From NCBI GenBank assembly GCA_015689685.1, contig WVSL01000007.1:1-64000 (forward strand): 64,000 nucleotides of DNA, in the 5' to 3' direction. The position numbers were made by a program, and so were the translations under genes. Below are positions 50,245-60,104 of the stretch, piece by piece. The DNA comes from Rhodobacterales bacterium HKCCE2091 (lineage in GTDB: Bacteria > Pseudomonadota > Alphaproteobacteria > Rhodobacterales > Rhodobacteraceae). The stretch's first letter is position 1. Each line of letters starts with the position of its first letter. The notes beneath the pieces were generated by a model that was not told the origin of the DNA, did no database searches, and saw only the letters and a program-made list of their open reading frames with translations.

Positions 50245-51917
50245 TCCGCGTCCGCGGCGCCTTCCCGCTCCAGCACCTCGTCGAGGCCGATTTCCAGCTT
50301 GAGCCGGATGCGTTCCGCGTCGGCCTCCTCCGGGTCGAAGCTGAGCGCCCGGTTCCACTGGAACCGCGCCTCGCGGGTGCGGCCGACCATCCAGTAGACG
50401 TCGCCGAGGTGGTCGTTGAGGATCGGGTCGGTCGGCACCAGCTCGACCGCGCGTTCCATCGGCTCCACCGCCTCGTCGAAACGGCCGAGGCGGTAGTAGA
50501 CCCATCCGAGGCTGTCGACGATGTAGCCCGACTGCGGTTCCGCCGCGACAGCGCGCTCGATCATGTCCAGCGCCTCGTCGAGATTGCGGTTCTGCTCCAC
50601 CAGCGAATAGCCGAGGTAGTTCAGCACCTGCGGCTGTTCGGGGCTGAGCGACAGGGCCTGCCGGAAATCGGCCTCCGCCTCTTCCCACGCGCCGGTGCGC
50701 TCGTAGGCGATGGCGCGGGTGTAGAACAGGAACCAGTACCGGGTCTGGCTGGTATCGACCAGATCGAGCGCGGCGGTGTAGGCGCCGATGGCCTCGTCGA
50801 AGCGTTCCATCCGCCGCAGCGTGTCGCCGAGCGTGGCGTGGATCGTGGAGACGTCGGGATGATCGCGGGCGAGCCGTTCCAGCACCTCGACCGCCGTATC
50901 CTCGCGCCCGGTCTCGAACAGGGCGCTGGCGCGGCGCAGTTCGGCGGCGACGGACAGCGGATCGTCCTGCGGCACCTCGCGGTAGGTCTCGGCGGCGAGC
51001 GCGAGCTGACCTTCGTTCTCCAGCATCTCGGCGCCGAGCAGCACCGCGTCGGTGTTGCCGGGGTCGAGCACGCGGGCGGCGCGGGCATAGATCAGCGCGA
51101 GAGGCCCGCCACTGTCCGTGCCGAGGCCGCGGGCGATGGTGAAGAACACCTCGGCCACACCCTCCTCCGGCGTCACGATGAAGTCGTAGGCACCGCCCTC
51201 GTCCACCGCGATCTGGTCCCGCAGGCCGAGCAGGGCCGGGTCGGGAACGGAGGCGGTGGTGTTGTCCAGGAGTTCCAGCGCGTCGTCGCGGCGGTCGAGC
51301 TGCACCAGCACCAGAGCATGCGCGCGGATGCCCCGAACGCTGGCCGGCTGCGGGCCGAATTCCTCGCCCGACAGGATCGCGTCGGCGCCCTCGAAATCCC
51401 CGACGGCCGCGCGGATGAGCGCGAGGTGATACTGCGCGATCTCGGCCAGCGGCCCCGGCGCGGCGAGATCGGTCAGCACGTCGGAGGCCGCCGACATCTC
51501 GCCCTGCCCGAGCATCAGCCAGGCGCGGGAGAGGTCGTCGACCAGCGGCCCGGCGGCACGTCCCTCGGCGATGGCCGCGAGCGCGCCCTCGTAGTCGCCG
51601 TTCCGGACCCGGTCGACCTGTTCGACGATGTTCGCTAGCTCCCGCCCCTCGGCATCGGCGGGGATCGAGCCCGCGATCTCCAGCGCGCGGTCCCAGTCGC
51701 CGAGCGCGGCGCGGGCCAGGACGGCGTTCTCGATCAGGGTGCGGTTGCCGGGGTCGTCGCGCAGCGCCTCCTCGAAATAGCGCGCGGCGGCGCGGTGGTC
51801 ACCGTCGATGACCGCCTGCCGCGCGGCGAGGTAGGCGCCCGAAAAGCCCGCGCTGCCCTGCGCGGAGGCAAGGCCCGGCAAGGCGAGGGCAAGAGATAGG
51901 GCGAGGACGAGACGCAT
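50241..51917 (-). CDS. Secreted tetratricopeptide-repeat protein
   Basis: The 558-residue protein has a signal peptide (MRLVLALSLALALPGLASAQ) and then TPR units across most of its length, clearest in the last third: ALGDTLRRMERFDEAIGAYTAAL, EEAEADFRQALSLSPEQPQVLNYLGYSLVE, DSLGWVYYRLGRFDEAVEPMERAVELVPTDPILNDHLGDVYWM. It is probably a periplasmic scaffold; partners are unknown. It is the first gene of a unit with ispE and is followed by it with a GTGA overlap. Confidence 0.88.
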   Translation of the reverse strand: MRLVLALSLALALPGLASAQGSAGFSGAYLAARQAVIDGDHRAAARYFEEALRDDPGNRTLIENAVLARAALGDWDRALEIAGSIPADAEGRELANIVEQVDRVRNGDYEGALAAIAEGRAAGPLVDDLSRAWLMLGQGEMSAASDVLTDLAAPGPLAEIAQYHLALIRAAVGDFEGADAILSGEEFGPQPASVRGIRAHALVLVQLDRRDDALELLDNTTASVPDPALLGLRDQIAVDEGGAYDFIVTPEEGVAEVFFTIARGLGTDSGGPLALIYARAARVLDPGNTDAVLLGAEMLENEGQLALAAETYREVPQDDPLSVAAELRRASALFETGREDTAVEVLERLARDHPDVSTIHATLGDTLRRMERFDEAIGAYTAALDLVDTSQTRYWFLFYTRAIAYERTGAWEEAEADFRQALSLSPEQPQVLNYLGYSLVEQNRNLDEALDMIERAVAAEPQSGYIVDSLGWVYYRLGRFDEAVEPMERAVELVPTDPILNDHLGDVYWMVGRTREARFQWNRALSFDPEEADAERIRLKLEIGLDEVLEREGAADAE

Positions 51918-51998
51918 CGGCGGCTCCTGTCGTGGCTGTTGGCCGCGAGACTAGGACGCGGGTCGGGGGCTGTCCATCGGCCCCGCCGCCGCAACCGC

Positions 51999-53645
51999 TC
52001 ACATGTTCGGGTAGTTCGGCCCGTCGCCGCCCTGCGGAACCGTCCAGACGATGTTCTGGCCCGGGTCCTTGATGTCGCAAGTCTTGCAGTGGACGCAGTT
52101 CTGGAAGTTGATGACGAACCGCGGCTCGCCCTCGTCCTCCACCACCTCGTACACGCCCGCGGGGCAGTAGCGCTGCGCCGGTTCGGCGTATTCCGGCAGG
52201 TTCACCCGCACCGGCACCGAAGCGTCCTTCAGCTTCAGGTGGCAGGGCTGGCTTTCCTCGTGGTTCGTCATCGAGAACGACACGTTGGTCAGCCGGTCGA
52301 AGCTCAGCTTTCCGTCCGGGCGCGGGTAGTCGATCGGCTCGAAATCCGCCGCCTTGCCGGTCGCGGCGGCGTCGGACTTGCCGTGCGACATGGTGCCGAA
52401 GGGGTTCAGGCCGGTGACGTTGGCCGCCCACATGTCCACTCCGCCGAGGGCGAGACCGCCGAGCAGGCCGTACTTCGACCAGAGCGGCTTCACGTTCCGG
52501 ACCCGGCGAAGATCCTGCCCGATCGGGCCGTCGCGCAGTTCCGCATCGTAGGCCGCCAGTTCGTCCGACGCGCGGCCCGCGCCGATCGCCTCGAACGCGG
52601 CCTCCGCGGCCGCCTTGCCCGACAGCATCGCGTTGTGGTTGCCCTTGATCCGCGGCACGTTCACGAGCCCCACGCCGCAGCCGAGGATCGCAACGCCCGG
52701 CGCCACCGCCTTCGGCATCGACTGCCAGCCGCCCTCGCTGATCGCCCGCGCGCCGTAGGCGATGCGCTTGCCGCCCTCCAGCAGTTCCGCGACCATCGGG
52801 TGATGCTTGAACCGCTGGAACTCCGCGTAGGGGTAGAGATAGGGGTTCGCGTAGTTCAGGTGGACCACGAAGCCGACATAGACCTGGTTGTTGTCGAGGT
52901 GGTAGATGAACGACCCGCCGCCCGCGTTCTTGCCGAGCGGCCAGCCCATCGTGTGGGTGACGGTGCCCTCGCGGTGCTTGGCCGGGTCGATTTCCCAGAT
53001 TTCCTTCATGCCGAGTCCGAACTTCTGCGGATCGCGGCCCGCCGACAGGTCGTATTTCGCCATGACTTCCTTGGTCAGCGACCCGCGCACGCCTTCGCCG
53101 AGAAAGACGTACTTGCCCCGCAGTTCCATGCCGGGCTCGTAACCGTCGCCGATGGACCCGTCGGGATTGCGGCCGAACTCTCCCGCGACCACGCCGACGA
53201 CGGCATCGCCGTCGTAGACGAGTTCCGAGCAGGCCATGCCGGGGAAGATCTCCACCCCGAGCGCCTCGGCCTGTTCCGCCATCCAGCGGCAGACGTTGCC
53301 CATCGAGACGATGTAGTTGCCGTGATTGTTCATCAGCGGCGGCATGGCGAAGTTCGGAATCCGGATCTCGCCCGCCTCGCCGAGCATGTAGAAATTGTCC
53401 TCCCGGACCGGCACCGTGACCGGCGCGCCCTTTTCCTTCCAGTCCGGCATCAGCGCGTCGAGGCCGGACGGGTCGAGCACCGCGCCCGACAGGATGTGCG
53501 CGCCGACTTCCGAGCCCTTCTCCAGCACCACCACGTTGATCTCGGGGTCGAGCTGCTTCAGCCGGATCGCCGCCGACAGCCCGGCCGGCCCCGCACCCAC
53601 GATCACCACGTCGTAGTCCATGGATTCGCGCTCGATCTCGGCCAT
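51999..53645 (-). CDS. Electron transfer flavoprotein-ubiquinone oxidoreductase
   Basis: The 548-residue protein has the FAD site VVIVGAGPAGLSAAIRLKQL near residue 12, VVLEKGSEVGAHILSGAVL, and FVVHLNYANPYLYPYAEFQRFKHHP, all typical of ETF-QO. The C-terminal 4Fe-4S cluster cysteines are in RYCPAGVYE and NCVHCKTCDIKDPGQNI. It passes electrons from ETF, loaded by acyl-CoA and other dehydrogenases, to ubiquinone at the inner membrane. The ATG at 53645 was chosen so that the FAD motif is N-terminal; the longer in-frame ATG crosses the divergent promoter. Confidence 0.95.
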   Translation of the reverse strand: MAEIERESMDYDVVIVGAGPAGLSAAIRLKQLDPEINVVVLEKGSEVGAHILSGAVLDPSGLDALMPDWKEKGAPVTVPVREDNFYMLGEAGEIRIPNFAMPPLMNNHGNYIVSMGNVCRWMAEQAEALGVEIFPGMACSELVYDGDAVVGVVAGEFGRNPDGSIGDGYEPGMELRGKYVFLGEGVRGSLTKEVMAKYDLSAGRDPQKFGLGMKEIWEIDPAKHREGTVTHTMGWPLGKNAGGGSFIYHLDNNQVYVGFVVHLNYANPYLYPYAEFQRFKHHPMVAELLEGGKRIAYGARAISEGGWQSMPKAVAPGVAILGCGVGLVNVPRIKGNHNAMLSGKAAAEAAFEAIGAGRASDELAAYDAELRDGPIGQDLRRVRNVKPLWSKYGLLGGLALGGVDMWAANVTGLNPFGTMSHGKSDAAATGKAADFEPIDYPRPDGKLSFDRLTNVSFSMTNHEESQPCHLKLKDASVPVRVNLPEYAEPAQRYCPAGVYEVVEDEGEPRFVINFQNCVHCKTCDIKDPGQNIVWTVPQGGDGPNYPNM

Positions 53646-53810
53646 GCGCTTCCCTTTCGGCTGCCGCGCGCCCGCGTCCGGACACGCAATAAAGTTGCGT
53701 TCGGGCAGAGTTACCGTGGCCGGGGCGTTGGGGTCAATCGAGACGCGGCGACAGGTGGCCTGCGCATATATCCATGCTATCTCGCGCCGAAACCGCCCGG
53801 AGTCGCCGCG

Positions 53811-54113
53811 ATGCGTTACCTCTACCTCGCCCTCGCCGTGATCGGCTGCCTGCCCTGGCTCGACTTCCACGCCTGGTTCACCGCGAACGGCTGGTCGCTC
53901 GGCGAGATGATCGATGCGTGGTATGCAAACCGCGCCACGGCCGGCCTGGTGCGGGACCTCACCATCGCCGCCCTGGTGCTGACGATCTGGGTCATCGCTG
54001 AGACCTGGCGGACGCGCGACATGCTTCGCCTGCTCGCCATTCCGGCCACCTTCGCCATCGGGGTGAGCTGCGGGCTTCCGCTCTATCTATACCTCCGCGA
54101 GCGCAGGGGTTAG
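53811..54113 (+). CDS. DUF2834 family membrane protein
   Basis: The 100-residue protein has three predicted membrane helices and the DUF2834 pattern: RYLYLALAVIGCLPWLDFHAWFTANG, then DAWYANRATAGLVRDLTIAALVLTIWVIAE. The function is unknown. It ends 8 bases before lysA and so is probably cotranscribed with it. It is divergent from ETF-QO. Confidence 0.82.
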   Translation: MRYLYLALAVIGCLPWLDFHAWFTANGWSLGEMIDAWYANRATAGLVRDLTIAALVLTIWVIAETWRTRDMLRLLAIPATFAIGVSCGLPLYLYLRERRG

Positions 54114-54121
54114 ACGGCGGC

Positions 54122-55387
54122 ATGGACCACTTTCTCTACCGCGACGGCGTGCTTCATGCCGAGGACGTGCCGCTGACCGACATCGCGGCCGAGATCGGCA
54201 CGCCGTTCTACATCTATTCCACCGCGACGCTGACCCGCCATTACGGCCTGTTCACCGAGGCGCTGGAGGGGATGCCGCATCTCGTGTGCTACGCGCTGAA
54301 GGCGAATTCCAACCAGGCGGTCATCAAGACGCTCGGCGATCTCGGCGCCGGGATGGACGTGGTATCTGGCGGGGAATACGCGCGGGCGAAGGCCGCGGGC
54401 GTGCCCGGCGACCGGATCGTGTTCTCGGGCGTCGGCAAGACCCGGGCCGAGATGGAACAGGTTCTTGCCGGCGGCATCCGGCAGGTGAACGTCGAGAGCG
54501 AACCGGAGATGGAGCTTCTGTCCCGCGTTGCGACCGACATGGGGGTGACGGTCCCGGTGACGGTCCGGATCAACCCCGACGTGGATGCCCGCACACACGA
54601 GAAGATCGCCACCGGCAAGGCCGAGAACAAGTTCGGCATACCGATCTCGCGCGCGTCCGAGGTCTACGCGATGGCCGCGCGCCTGCCGGGGCTGGACGTT
54701 GTGGGCATCGATGTTCACATCGGCAGCCAGTTGACCGACCTCGCCCCCTACGAGGCCGCCTACGAGAAGGTCGCGGACCTGACCCGGACCCTGCGGGCGG
54801 AGGGTCATTCGATCCGCCGGCTCGACCTCGGCGGAGGGCTGGGCATTCCCTACACGCGCACGAACGAGGCCCCGCCCCTGCCGCTCGATTACGGGGCGAT
54901 GGTCAAGCGCGTGCTCGGCGGGCTGGACGTGGAGGTCGAGATCGAACCCGGCCGCCTGATCGCGGGCAACGCCGGGCTGCTCGTCGCCTCGGTGATCTAC
55001 GTGAAGTCGGGCGAGGGCCGCGACTTCCTGATCCTCGACGCCGCGATGAACGACCTGATCCGCCCGGCGATGTACGGCGCATGGCACGACATCGTGCCGG
55101 TGATCGAGCCCGCGCCCGGTTCGGAGCAGCAGCCCTACGACATCGTCGGCCCGGTCTGCGAATCCGGCGACACCTTCGCCAAGCAGCGCCAGATGCCGCG
55201 GATTTCCGCCGGCGACCTTGTCGCGTTCCGCTCCGCCGGTGCCTACGGCGCCGTCATGTCGAGCGAATACAACTCCCGGCCGCTCATTCCGGAGGCCCTC
55301 GTGAAGGGCGATCAATTTGCGGTCATCCGCCCGCGTCCGAGCTATGAAGACCTGATTAACCGCGATAGGGTACCGTCATGGCTATGA
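54122..55387 (+). CDS. lysA: Diaminopimelate decarboxylase
   Basis: The 421-residue fold-type III PLP enzyme makes lysine from meso-diaminopimelate. The PLP lysine is Lys60 in YALKANSN. HIGSQLTD, the phosphate-binding LDLGGGLGIPY, the EPGRLIAGNAG block and the active-site cysteine in GPVCESGDTF are all present. In many relatives lysA follows argH and a small lipoprotein; here argH is 14 kb away and the DUF2834 gene lies in front. It is followed after 18 bases by the TIGR02302 gene, which is a usual partner. Confidence 0.96.
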   Translation: MDHFLYRDGVLHAEDVPLTDIAAEIGTPFYIYSTATLTRHYGLFTEALEGMPHLVCYALKANSNQAVIKTLGDLGAGMDVVSGGEYARAKAAGVPGDRIVFSGVGKTRAEMEQVLAGGIRQVNVESEPEMELLSRVATDMGVTVPVTVRINPDVDARTHEKIATGKAENKFGIPISRASEVYAMAARLPGLDVVGIDVHIGSQLTDLAPYEAAYEKVADLTRTLRAEGHSIRRLDLGGGLGIPYTRTNEAPPLPLDYGAMVKRVLGGLDVEVEIEPGRLIAGNAGLLVASVIYVKSGEGRDFLILDAAMNDLIRPAMYGAWHDIVPVIEPAPGSEQQPYDIVGPVCESGDTFAKQRQMPRISAGDLVAFRSAGAYGAVMSSEYNSRPLIPEALVKGDQFAVIRPRPSYEDLINRDRVPSWL

Positions 55388-55405
55388 CCTGCCCGATCGC
55401 CCGGA

Positions 55406-57928
55406 ATGACTGATCGCGACCCCGACGCGCGCGCCGCGCTCGACGGCCTCAAGCGCCAGATATCGCTGACCCGGCTCGGAATCGCCGCCGAACGCGGCGC
55501 CCGTGCGTTCTGGCCAGTCTGGTCCATCGTGCTCGCCGCGTTCTCCGCCCTTGCCTTCCGCGTCGCCGACGCCCTGCCGCCGCCGATGTTCTGGGCCGCG
55601 GCGGCGCTGACGGTGATGGCGTTCGCCTGGTTCCTCGTCCGCGGAATCCGGCGGTTCTGCTGGCCGACGCTCACGGACGCGCGCAAGCGGCTCGACGCGA
55701 CCGTGCCCGGCAGCCCCATCGCCGCGCTCGGGGACACGCCGGCCGTGGGCCGCGACGATCCTGCCGCGCAGGCGGTCTGGCGCGCACACCTCGCCCGCAT
55801 GGCCGACCGGGTCCGGAACGCCCGCGCGCCCCGCCCCGACCTCGACGTCTCGGCCCGCGATCCCTTCGCGCTCCGCCTCATCGCTGCCACCGCCTTCGCC
55901 GTCGCGATCCTGTTCGGCGCCACCAACCGCGTCGGGGATGTCAGCAGCATCGTCGTCGGCCCCGGCCAGGCTTCTTCCGGCGGGCCGTCCTGGGAAGGCT
56001 GGATCGAACCGCCGCTCTATACCGGGCGGCCGTCGCTCTACCTCAACGACATCGACCGCGACCGGTTCGAGGCACCGGTCGGGTCGCGTATCACCATCCG
56101 CTTCTACGGCTCGGACGACGAACTGTCGTTCCGCCAGACGGTATCGACCCGCCCCGGCCCCGAGGGGTCGCTTCCCACCGACGCGGCGCAGAACGTCACG
56201 CTGGACCGGTCGGGCGAGATCGCGGTCGAGGGGCCGGGCGGCCGCGCCTGGCATGTCTCCGCCACACCCGACGCCGCGCCTACGGTCAACTTCGACGGCC
56301 CGCTCGAAGGCGTCCCGCCGGGGCAGATGCAGATGCCTTACGCCGCCGCGGACGACAACGCGGTCCTGTCGGGGCGCGCGATCATCCGGCTCGATCCCTC
56401 CGCCGCCGACCGCCGCTTCGGCCTGTTGGTCGAGCCAGAGGACCGCGAGCCGCTTGTGCTCGACCTGCCGATGCCGTTCTCCGGGTCGCGGGCCGAGTTC
56501 TCCGAACTCCTGATCGAGGACCTGTCGCAGCATCCCTTCGCCAACCTGCCGGTCACGGTCTCGCTCGAGGTGACCGACCACGCGGGCCAGATCGGCACCG
56601 CAACGGAAAGCTTCGGCCGCCTGCCCGGGCGTCGCTTCTTCGACCCGGTCGCCAACGCGGTGATCGAGATGCGGCGGGATCTGCTGTGGTCGCGCGAGAA
56701 CGCGCCGCGGGTCGCGCAGATCCTGCGGGTCATCACCTGGCAGCCCGAGGCCCGCTGGACCGACGAAGGCGCCTACCGCCTGGTCCGGACCGCGATCCAG
56801 CGGCTTGAAAGCGGCGTCGACTCGATCTCCGAGGAACTCCGGGACGAGATCGCCGGGATCCTCTGGGAAGCCGCGATCATGCTGGAGGAAGGCGACCTCG
56901 CGAACGCGCTCGAAAACCTCCGCCGCGCGCAGGACCGGCTGGCCGAGGCCATGCGCCAGGGCGCCTCGGACGAGGAAATCGCGCAGCTCATGCAGGAGTT
57001 GCGCGAGGCGATGAACGAGTACATGCGCGAGCTGGCCGAGAACGCCGAGCCCGGCGCCGACCAGCCCGACCAGTCCGGCGAGACGATGGAGCTCTCGATG
57101 TCCGACATCGAGGAGATGATGCGCCGGATCGAGGAACTGATCCAGGAAGGCCGCATGGCCGAGGCGCAGCAGCTGATGGAACAGCTGCGCCAGATGCTGG
57201 AAAACATGCAGGTCACGCAGGGCGGCAACGGCGACGGCCCGCGCACTCCCGGCCAGCAGGCGATGGAAGGCCTGCAGGACACGCTGCGCGACCAGCAGGA
57301 CCTGTCCGACGACAGCTTCCGCGAGTTGCAGGACCAGTTCAGCCCCGGCCAGGGCGGCAGCAACGGCGAAAACGGGGCCGATGGCCAGGCCGAGCAGGGC
57401 GAGGGACGACCCGGCCAGGGCGAGGACGGACGCAGCCTCGCCGAACGGCAGCAGGACATCCTGCGGCAATTGCAGGAGCAGGCGCAGAACCTGCCGGGAC
57501 TCGGGTCCGAGGCGGGCGAAGAGGCGCTGCGCCGCCTGCAGGAAGCCGGCCGCGCGATGGACGACGCCGCCGACGCGCTGGAAGACGGCAACCTCCCCGG
57601 CGCGCTCGACGACCAGTCCCGCGCGATGGAGGCATTGCGCGAAGGCATGGGCCAGCTCGGCCGCGCGCTGGCGCAGGAACAGGGCATGGAGGAACCGGGA
57701 CAGGGGCTCGCCGATGGCGAAGCCGCCCCGGACGGCCCGATGCGCGACCCGCTCGGCCGACAGGCAGGAAGTTCCGGCGCCTTCGGCACCGAGGAAGGGT
57801 TCGAACGCCGCGAGGATGCCTACCGCCGCGCGCGCGAACTGCTGGAAGAACTCCGCCGCCGCTCCGCCGAACAGGAACGCCCGGACGTGGAGCTCGACTA
57901 CCTGCGCAGGCTTCTGGACCAGTTCTGA
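55406..57928 (+). CDS. TIGR02302 family (DUF4175) membrane protein
   Basis: The 840-residue protein has three N-terminal membrane segments (two in the first 80 residues, one near 155-175), a large extracytoplasmic middle with SSGGPSWEGWIEPPLYTGRPSLYL, and a long C-terminal helical, Gln/Glu/Gly-rich part with repeats such as QQLMEQLRQMLENMQ and LAERQQDILRQLQEQAQNLPG. This matches TIGR02302/DUF4175, of unknown function, common in alphaproteobacteria beside lysA. A hairpin follows the stop. Confidence 0.9.
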   Translation: MTDRDPDARAALDGLKRQISLTRLGIAAERGARAFWPVWSIVLAAFSALAFRVADALPPPMFWAAAALTVMAFAWFLVRGIRRFCWPTLTDARKRLDATVPGSPIAALGDTPAVGRDDPAAQAVWRAHLARMADRVRNARAPRPDLDVSARDPFALRLIAATAFAVAILFGATNRVGDVSSIVVGPGQASSGGPSWEGWIEPPLYTGRPSLYLNDIDRDRFEAPVGSRITIRFYGSDDELSFRQTVSTRPGPEGSLPTDAAQNVTLDRSGEIAVEGPGGRAWHVSATPDAAPTVNFDGPLEGVPPGQMQMPYAAADDNAVLSGRAIIRLDPSAADRRFGLLVEPEDREPLVLDLPMPFSGSRAEFSELLIEDLSQHPFANLPVTVSLEVTDHAGQIGTATESFGRLPGRRFFDPVANAVIEMRRDLLWSRENAPRVAQILRVITWQPEARWTDEGAYRLVRTAIQRLESGVDSISEELRDEIAGILWEAAIMLEEGDLANALENLRRAQDRLAEAMRQGASDEEIAQLMQELREAMNEYMRELAENAEPGADQPDQSGETMELSMSDIEEMMRRIEELIQEGRMAEAQQLMEQLRQMLENMQVTQGGNGDGPRTPGQQAMEGLQDTLRDQQDLSDDSFRELQDQFSPGQGGSNGENGADGQAEQGEGRPGQGEDGRSLAERQQDILRQLQEQAQNLPGLGSEAGEEALRRLQEAGRAMDDAADALEDGNLPGALDDQSRAMEALREGMGQLGRALAQEQGMEEPGQGLADGEAAPDGPMRDPLGRQAGSSGAFGTEEGFERREDAYRRARELLEELRRRSAEQERPDVELDYLRRLLDQF

Positions 57929-57934
57929 CGGGAA

Positions 57935-57956
57935 GCGGCGGTTTTCGGACCGCCGC
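57935..57956 (+). terminator. Hairpin after the TIGR02302 gene
   Basis: GCGGCGGT-TTTCGG-ACCGCCGC is a perfect 8-bp stem starting 7 bases after the stop. There is no clear T run after it. Confidence 0.5.
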
Positions 57957-58263
57957 GCCTTCCCTCAAGCGCCGCCCCCTCCGAGGCTACCGATGAAGCT
58001 GTTCCGGCTGGTCACCCGGTCGGCAATACCTCGGGCCGTTGCCGTTGCGGAGAGATTGCAAAGTTCACTGCGGCGCTGTCATGCGCGACATCGACCGGGC
58101 GATCAGCTCGGTCAGTATCTCTGCCGCAGTCGATAGTTCACCGAAACCGACGCTCGTCCCGACCGCGAATGGCTTGGGACATGCGGCTTAGAAACGACGG
58201 CCCGAGAGAACTGGCACGCGCGCTCGGAAAGCTCGATCGAGACCGTAGGAGATCGCGCGAAGA
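57957..58263. other. Non-genic gap of about 300 bases
   Basis: The stretch is less GC-rich than the flanks. A 47-codon open frame from ATG 57992 (MKLFRLVTRSAIPRAVAVAE start, with a CGAGG upstream) is possible, but its codon use is unlike that of the neighbours (several rare ATA, AGA and TTG codons). I see no RNA gene or repeat. It might be the remnant of a deleted gene. Confidence 0.4.
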
Positions 58264-59259
58264 TCAGTTCCCCGCCGCAGTCTCTGCCTCGCCCTCGGCC
58301 TCCGGCGCGGCACCTTCGTCGGCCACGGCCTCGGATGCGTCGCCCTCCGGGGCCGGAGCCTCGGCCGCCGGGGCCGGCGTTTCTTCCTGCGGGGACAGCG
58401 CGCCCTGCGCCATGTCGTCGATCCAGAGCCGGAACCGGTCCACCTGCGTCGCGTAGGCATCGACCGCCGGGGCGGCGGCGGGGACGGCGGCGGCGATGCT
58501 CTCGCGGTTCGCGTAGACCGCCACGAGCGCCGCGAAGATCAGGAGCGCGAGGCCGAAGCCGAGCCGGAAGCCCGAGCGGCGGCGCGGCCGCACCTCCAGC
58601 GTCTCGATATCGCTCGCGCCGCGGAACTGCGGGCCGCGGTCGTCGGTCGCGCGCAGGGTCGAGTTGATTTCCTCGATGTCCGGCAGCAGGTCGCGGCGCG
58701 AACCCGCAACGGAGCCCGCCGCCGCTGCGGCAATTGCCTGCTCCACCTCGTCGTCGTCATCCTCGTAGCCGCCGCCGTGGCGCCCGGACCGGGGCCGCGG
58801 TTCCAGTTCCGGCTCCGGCTCCGGCGCGGAAGCCGGCTGCTGCGCCGGCTCGTCGTCCCCGTCGTCGGTCAGCATGTCGCTGATCGCGGCGTCGAGCTCC
58901 GGGTCGCGGTCGTAATCCTCCTCGTCCCAGTCGTCGCCGCCGTCGAGCGGCATCTCGTCCTGGCTTTCCGGCATGGTGCCCTCGGCGGCACGAAGCCGGG
59001 CCTCGCGGTCAGCCTCCTCGCGCAGGACATCGCGCACCGAGGGGTCGAGATCGCGGCGCGGGCGGTCCGGCAGTTCGGGTTCGGTATCGACCGCGGGCGG
59101 CTCCGGCGGCGGCATCGCCCCGGCATCGAGATCGGCCCGGGGCCCCGGCTGAAACCAGGTCGTGGTGCAGTTCGAGCATTGCACGTCGCGCCCGTCGGGC
59201 GGGATCATGCCGTCGTCAACCTCGTACCTGGCACCGCAATTGGGACACGTCAGTCGCAT
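58264..59259 (-). CDS. Zinc-ribbon membrane protein (MJ0042-type N-terminal motif)
   Basis: The 331-residue protein begins with a zinc ribbon, MRLTCPNCGARYEVDDGMIPPDG then VQCSNC, with Cys at residues 5, 8, 28 and 31 as in the MJ0042/zinc-ribbon 5 family. A long acidic, Pro/Asp/Glu-rich stretch (about 40-180) leads to one membrane helix (about 235-253, FRLGFGLALLIFAALVAVYA) and an Ala/Glu-rich C-terminus. The function is unknown. Such genes often sit divergent from ftsE in Rhodobacterales, as here. Confidence 0.85.
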   Translation of the reverse strand: MRLTCPNCGARYEVDDGMIPPDGRDVQCSNCTTTWFQPGPRADLDAGAMPPPEPPAVDTEPELPDRPRRDLDPSVRDVLREEADREARLRAAEGTMPESQDEMPLDGGDDWDEEDYDRDPELDAAISDMLTDDGDDEPAQQPASAPEPEPELEPRPRSGRHGGGYEDDDDEVEQAIAAAAAGSVAGSRRDLLPDIEEINSTLRATDDRGPQFRGASDIETLEVRPRRRSGFRLGFGLALLIFAALVAVYANRESIAAAVPAAAPAVDAYATQVDRFRLWIDDMAQGALSPQEETPAPAAEAPAPEGDASEAVADEGAAPEAEGEAETAAGN

Positions 59260-59426
59260 TGAATTATCGCCTTCGCCCGCGCGGCCGCGGACAATACTGC
59301 CCAGTTATTCGAAGTATCATTAACCCCGCAACCGAACCATTCCAAGCGTTTGTCGGCCCGCCGATTGCAACGGGGGGCCGAGTGGGGCAAGACTGCGCCA
59401 CCTTGACGGCGGTGCAGGACGGCGTG

Positions 59427-60104
59427 GTGATCGAGCTTTCGGATGCGGCCTATGGCTTCGGCGGCGAGCCGCTATTCGCCGGCGTGGGCCTGACGCTCGG
59501 GCGCGGGTCGTTCCACTTCCTCACCGGGCCGTCGGGGGCGGGGAAGACGACCTTGATCCGGCTTTGCTATGCCGATCTGCTGCCGACCGGCGGATCGGTT
59601 TCCATTTTCGGACATCGCACCGACGGCATGGGCCGGGACGAGATCGCCGCCGCCCGCCAGCGGATCGGCGTGGTCCACCAGGACTGCCAGTTCCTCGACC
59701 ACCTGCCGCTGATCGACAACATCGCCCTGCCGCTCACCGTCTCGGGCCGGCCGGTGGAGCCGCAGATGCAGAACCTGCACGAGCTGCTGGCCTGGGTCGG
59801 GCTCGGCCACCGCGCCGAAGCCCACCCGCCGGAGCTTTCGGGCGGCGAGCGGCAGCGCGCCGCGCTGGCCCGCGCCGTCATCACCGACCCCGACGTGATC
59901 CTCGCCGACGAGCCGACCGGCAACATCGACTGGGACATGTCGGTGCGGCTGCTGACCCTGCTGGCGGAGCTGAACCGGATGGGCAAGACCGTGCTGCTCG
60001 CCACCCACGACCTCGCCCTGATCCGCGCCGCAAAGGCGCAGGTCTCGGCCCGTGTGCTGCGCATCGCCGGCGGCCGGCTGCAACTGGCGGGGGCGGACCT
60101 GTGA
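59427..60104 (+). CDS. ftsE: Cell division ATP-binding protein FtsE
   Basis: The 225-residue ABC ATPase has Walker A GPSGAGKTT at residues 34-42, the signature LSGGERQRAALARA, Walker B VILADEPTGNID and the H-loop ATHD. With FtsX it activates periplasmic peptidoglycan hydrolases during division. I chose GTG 59427 (CAGGAC upstream), which gives the usual IELSDAAYG start and family length; GTG 59424 and TTG 59403 are in-frame alternatives. A far upstream ATG at 59259 overlaps the divergent start and is unlikely. It overlaps ftsX as GTGA. Confidence 0.88.
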   Translation: MIELSDAAYGFGGEPLFAGVGLTLGRGSFHFLTGPSGAGKTTLIRLCYADLLPTGGSVSIFGHRTDGMGRDEIAAARQRIGVVHQDCQFLDHLPLIDNIALPLTVSGRPVEPQMQNLHELLAWVGLGHRAEAHPPELSGGERQRAALARAVITDPDVILADEPTGNIDWDMSVRLLTLLAELNRMGKTVLLATHDLALIRAAKAQVSARVLRIAGGRLQLAGADL

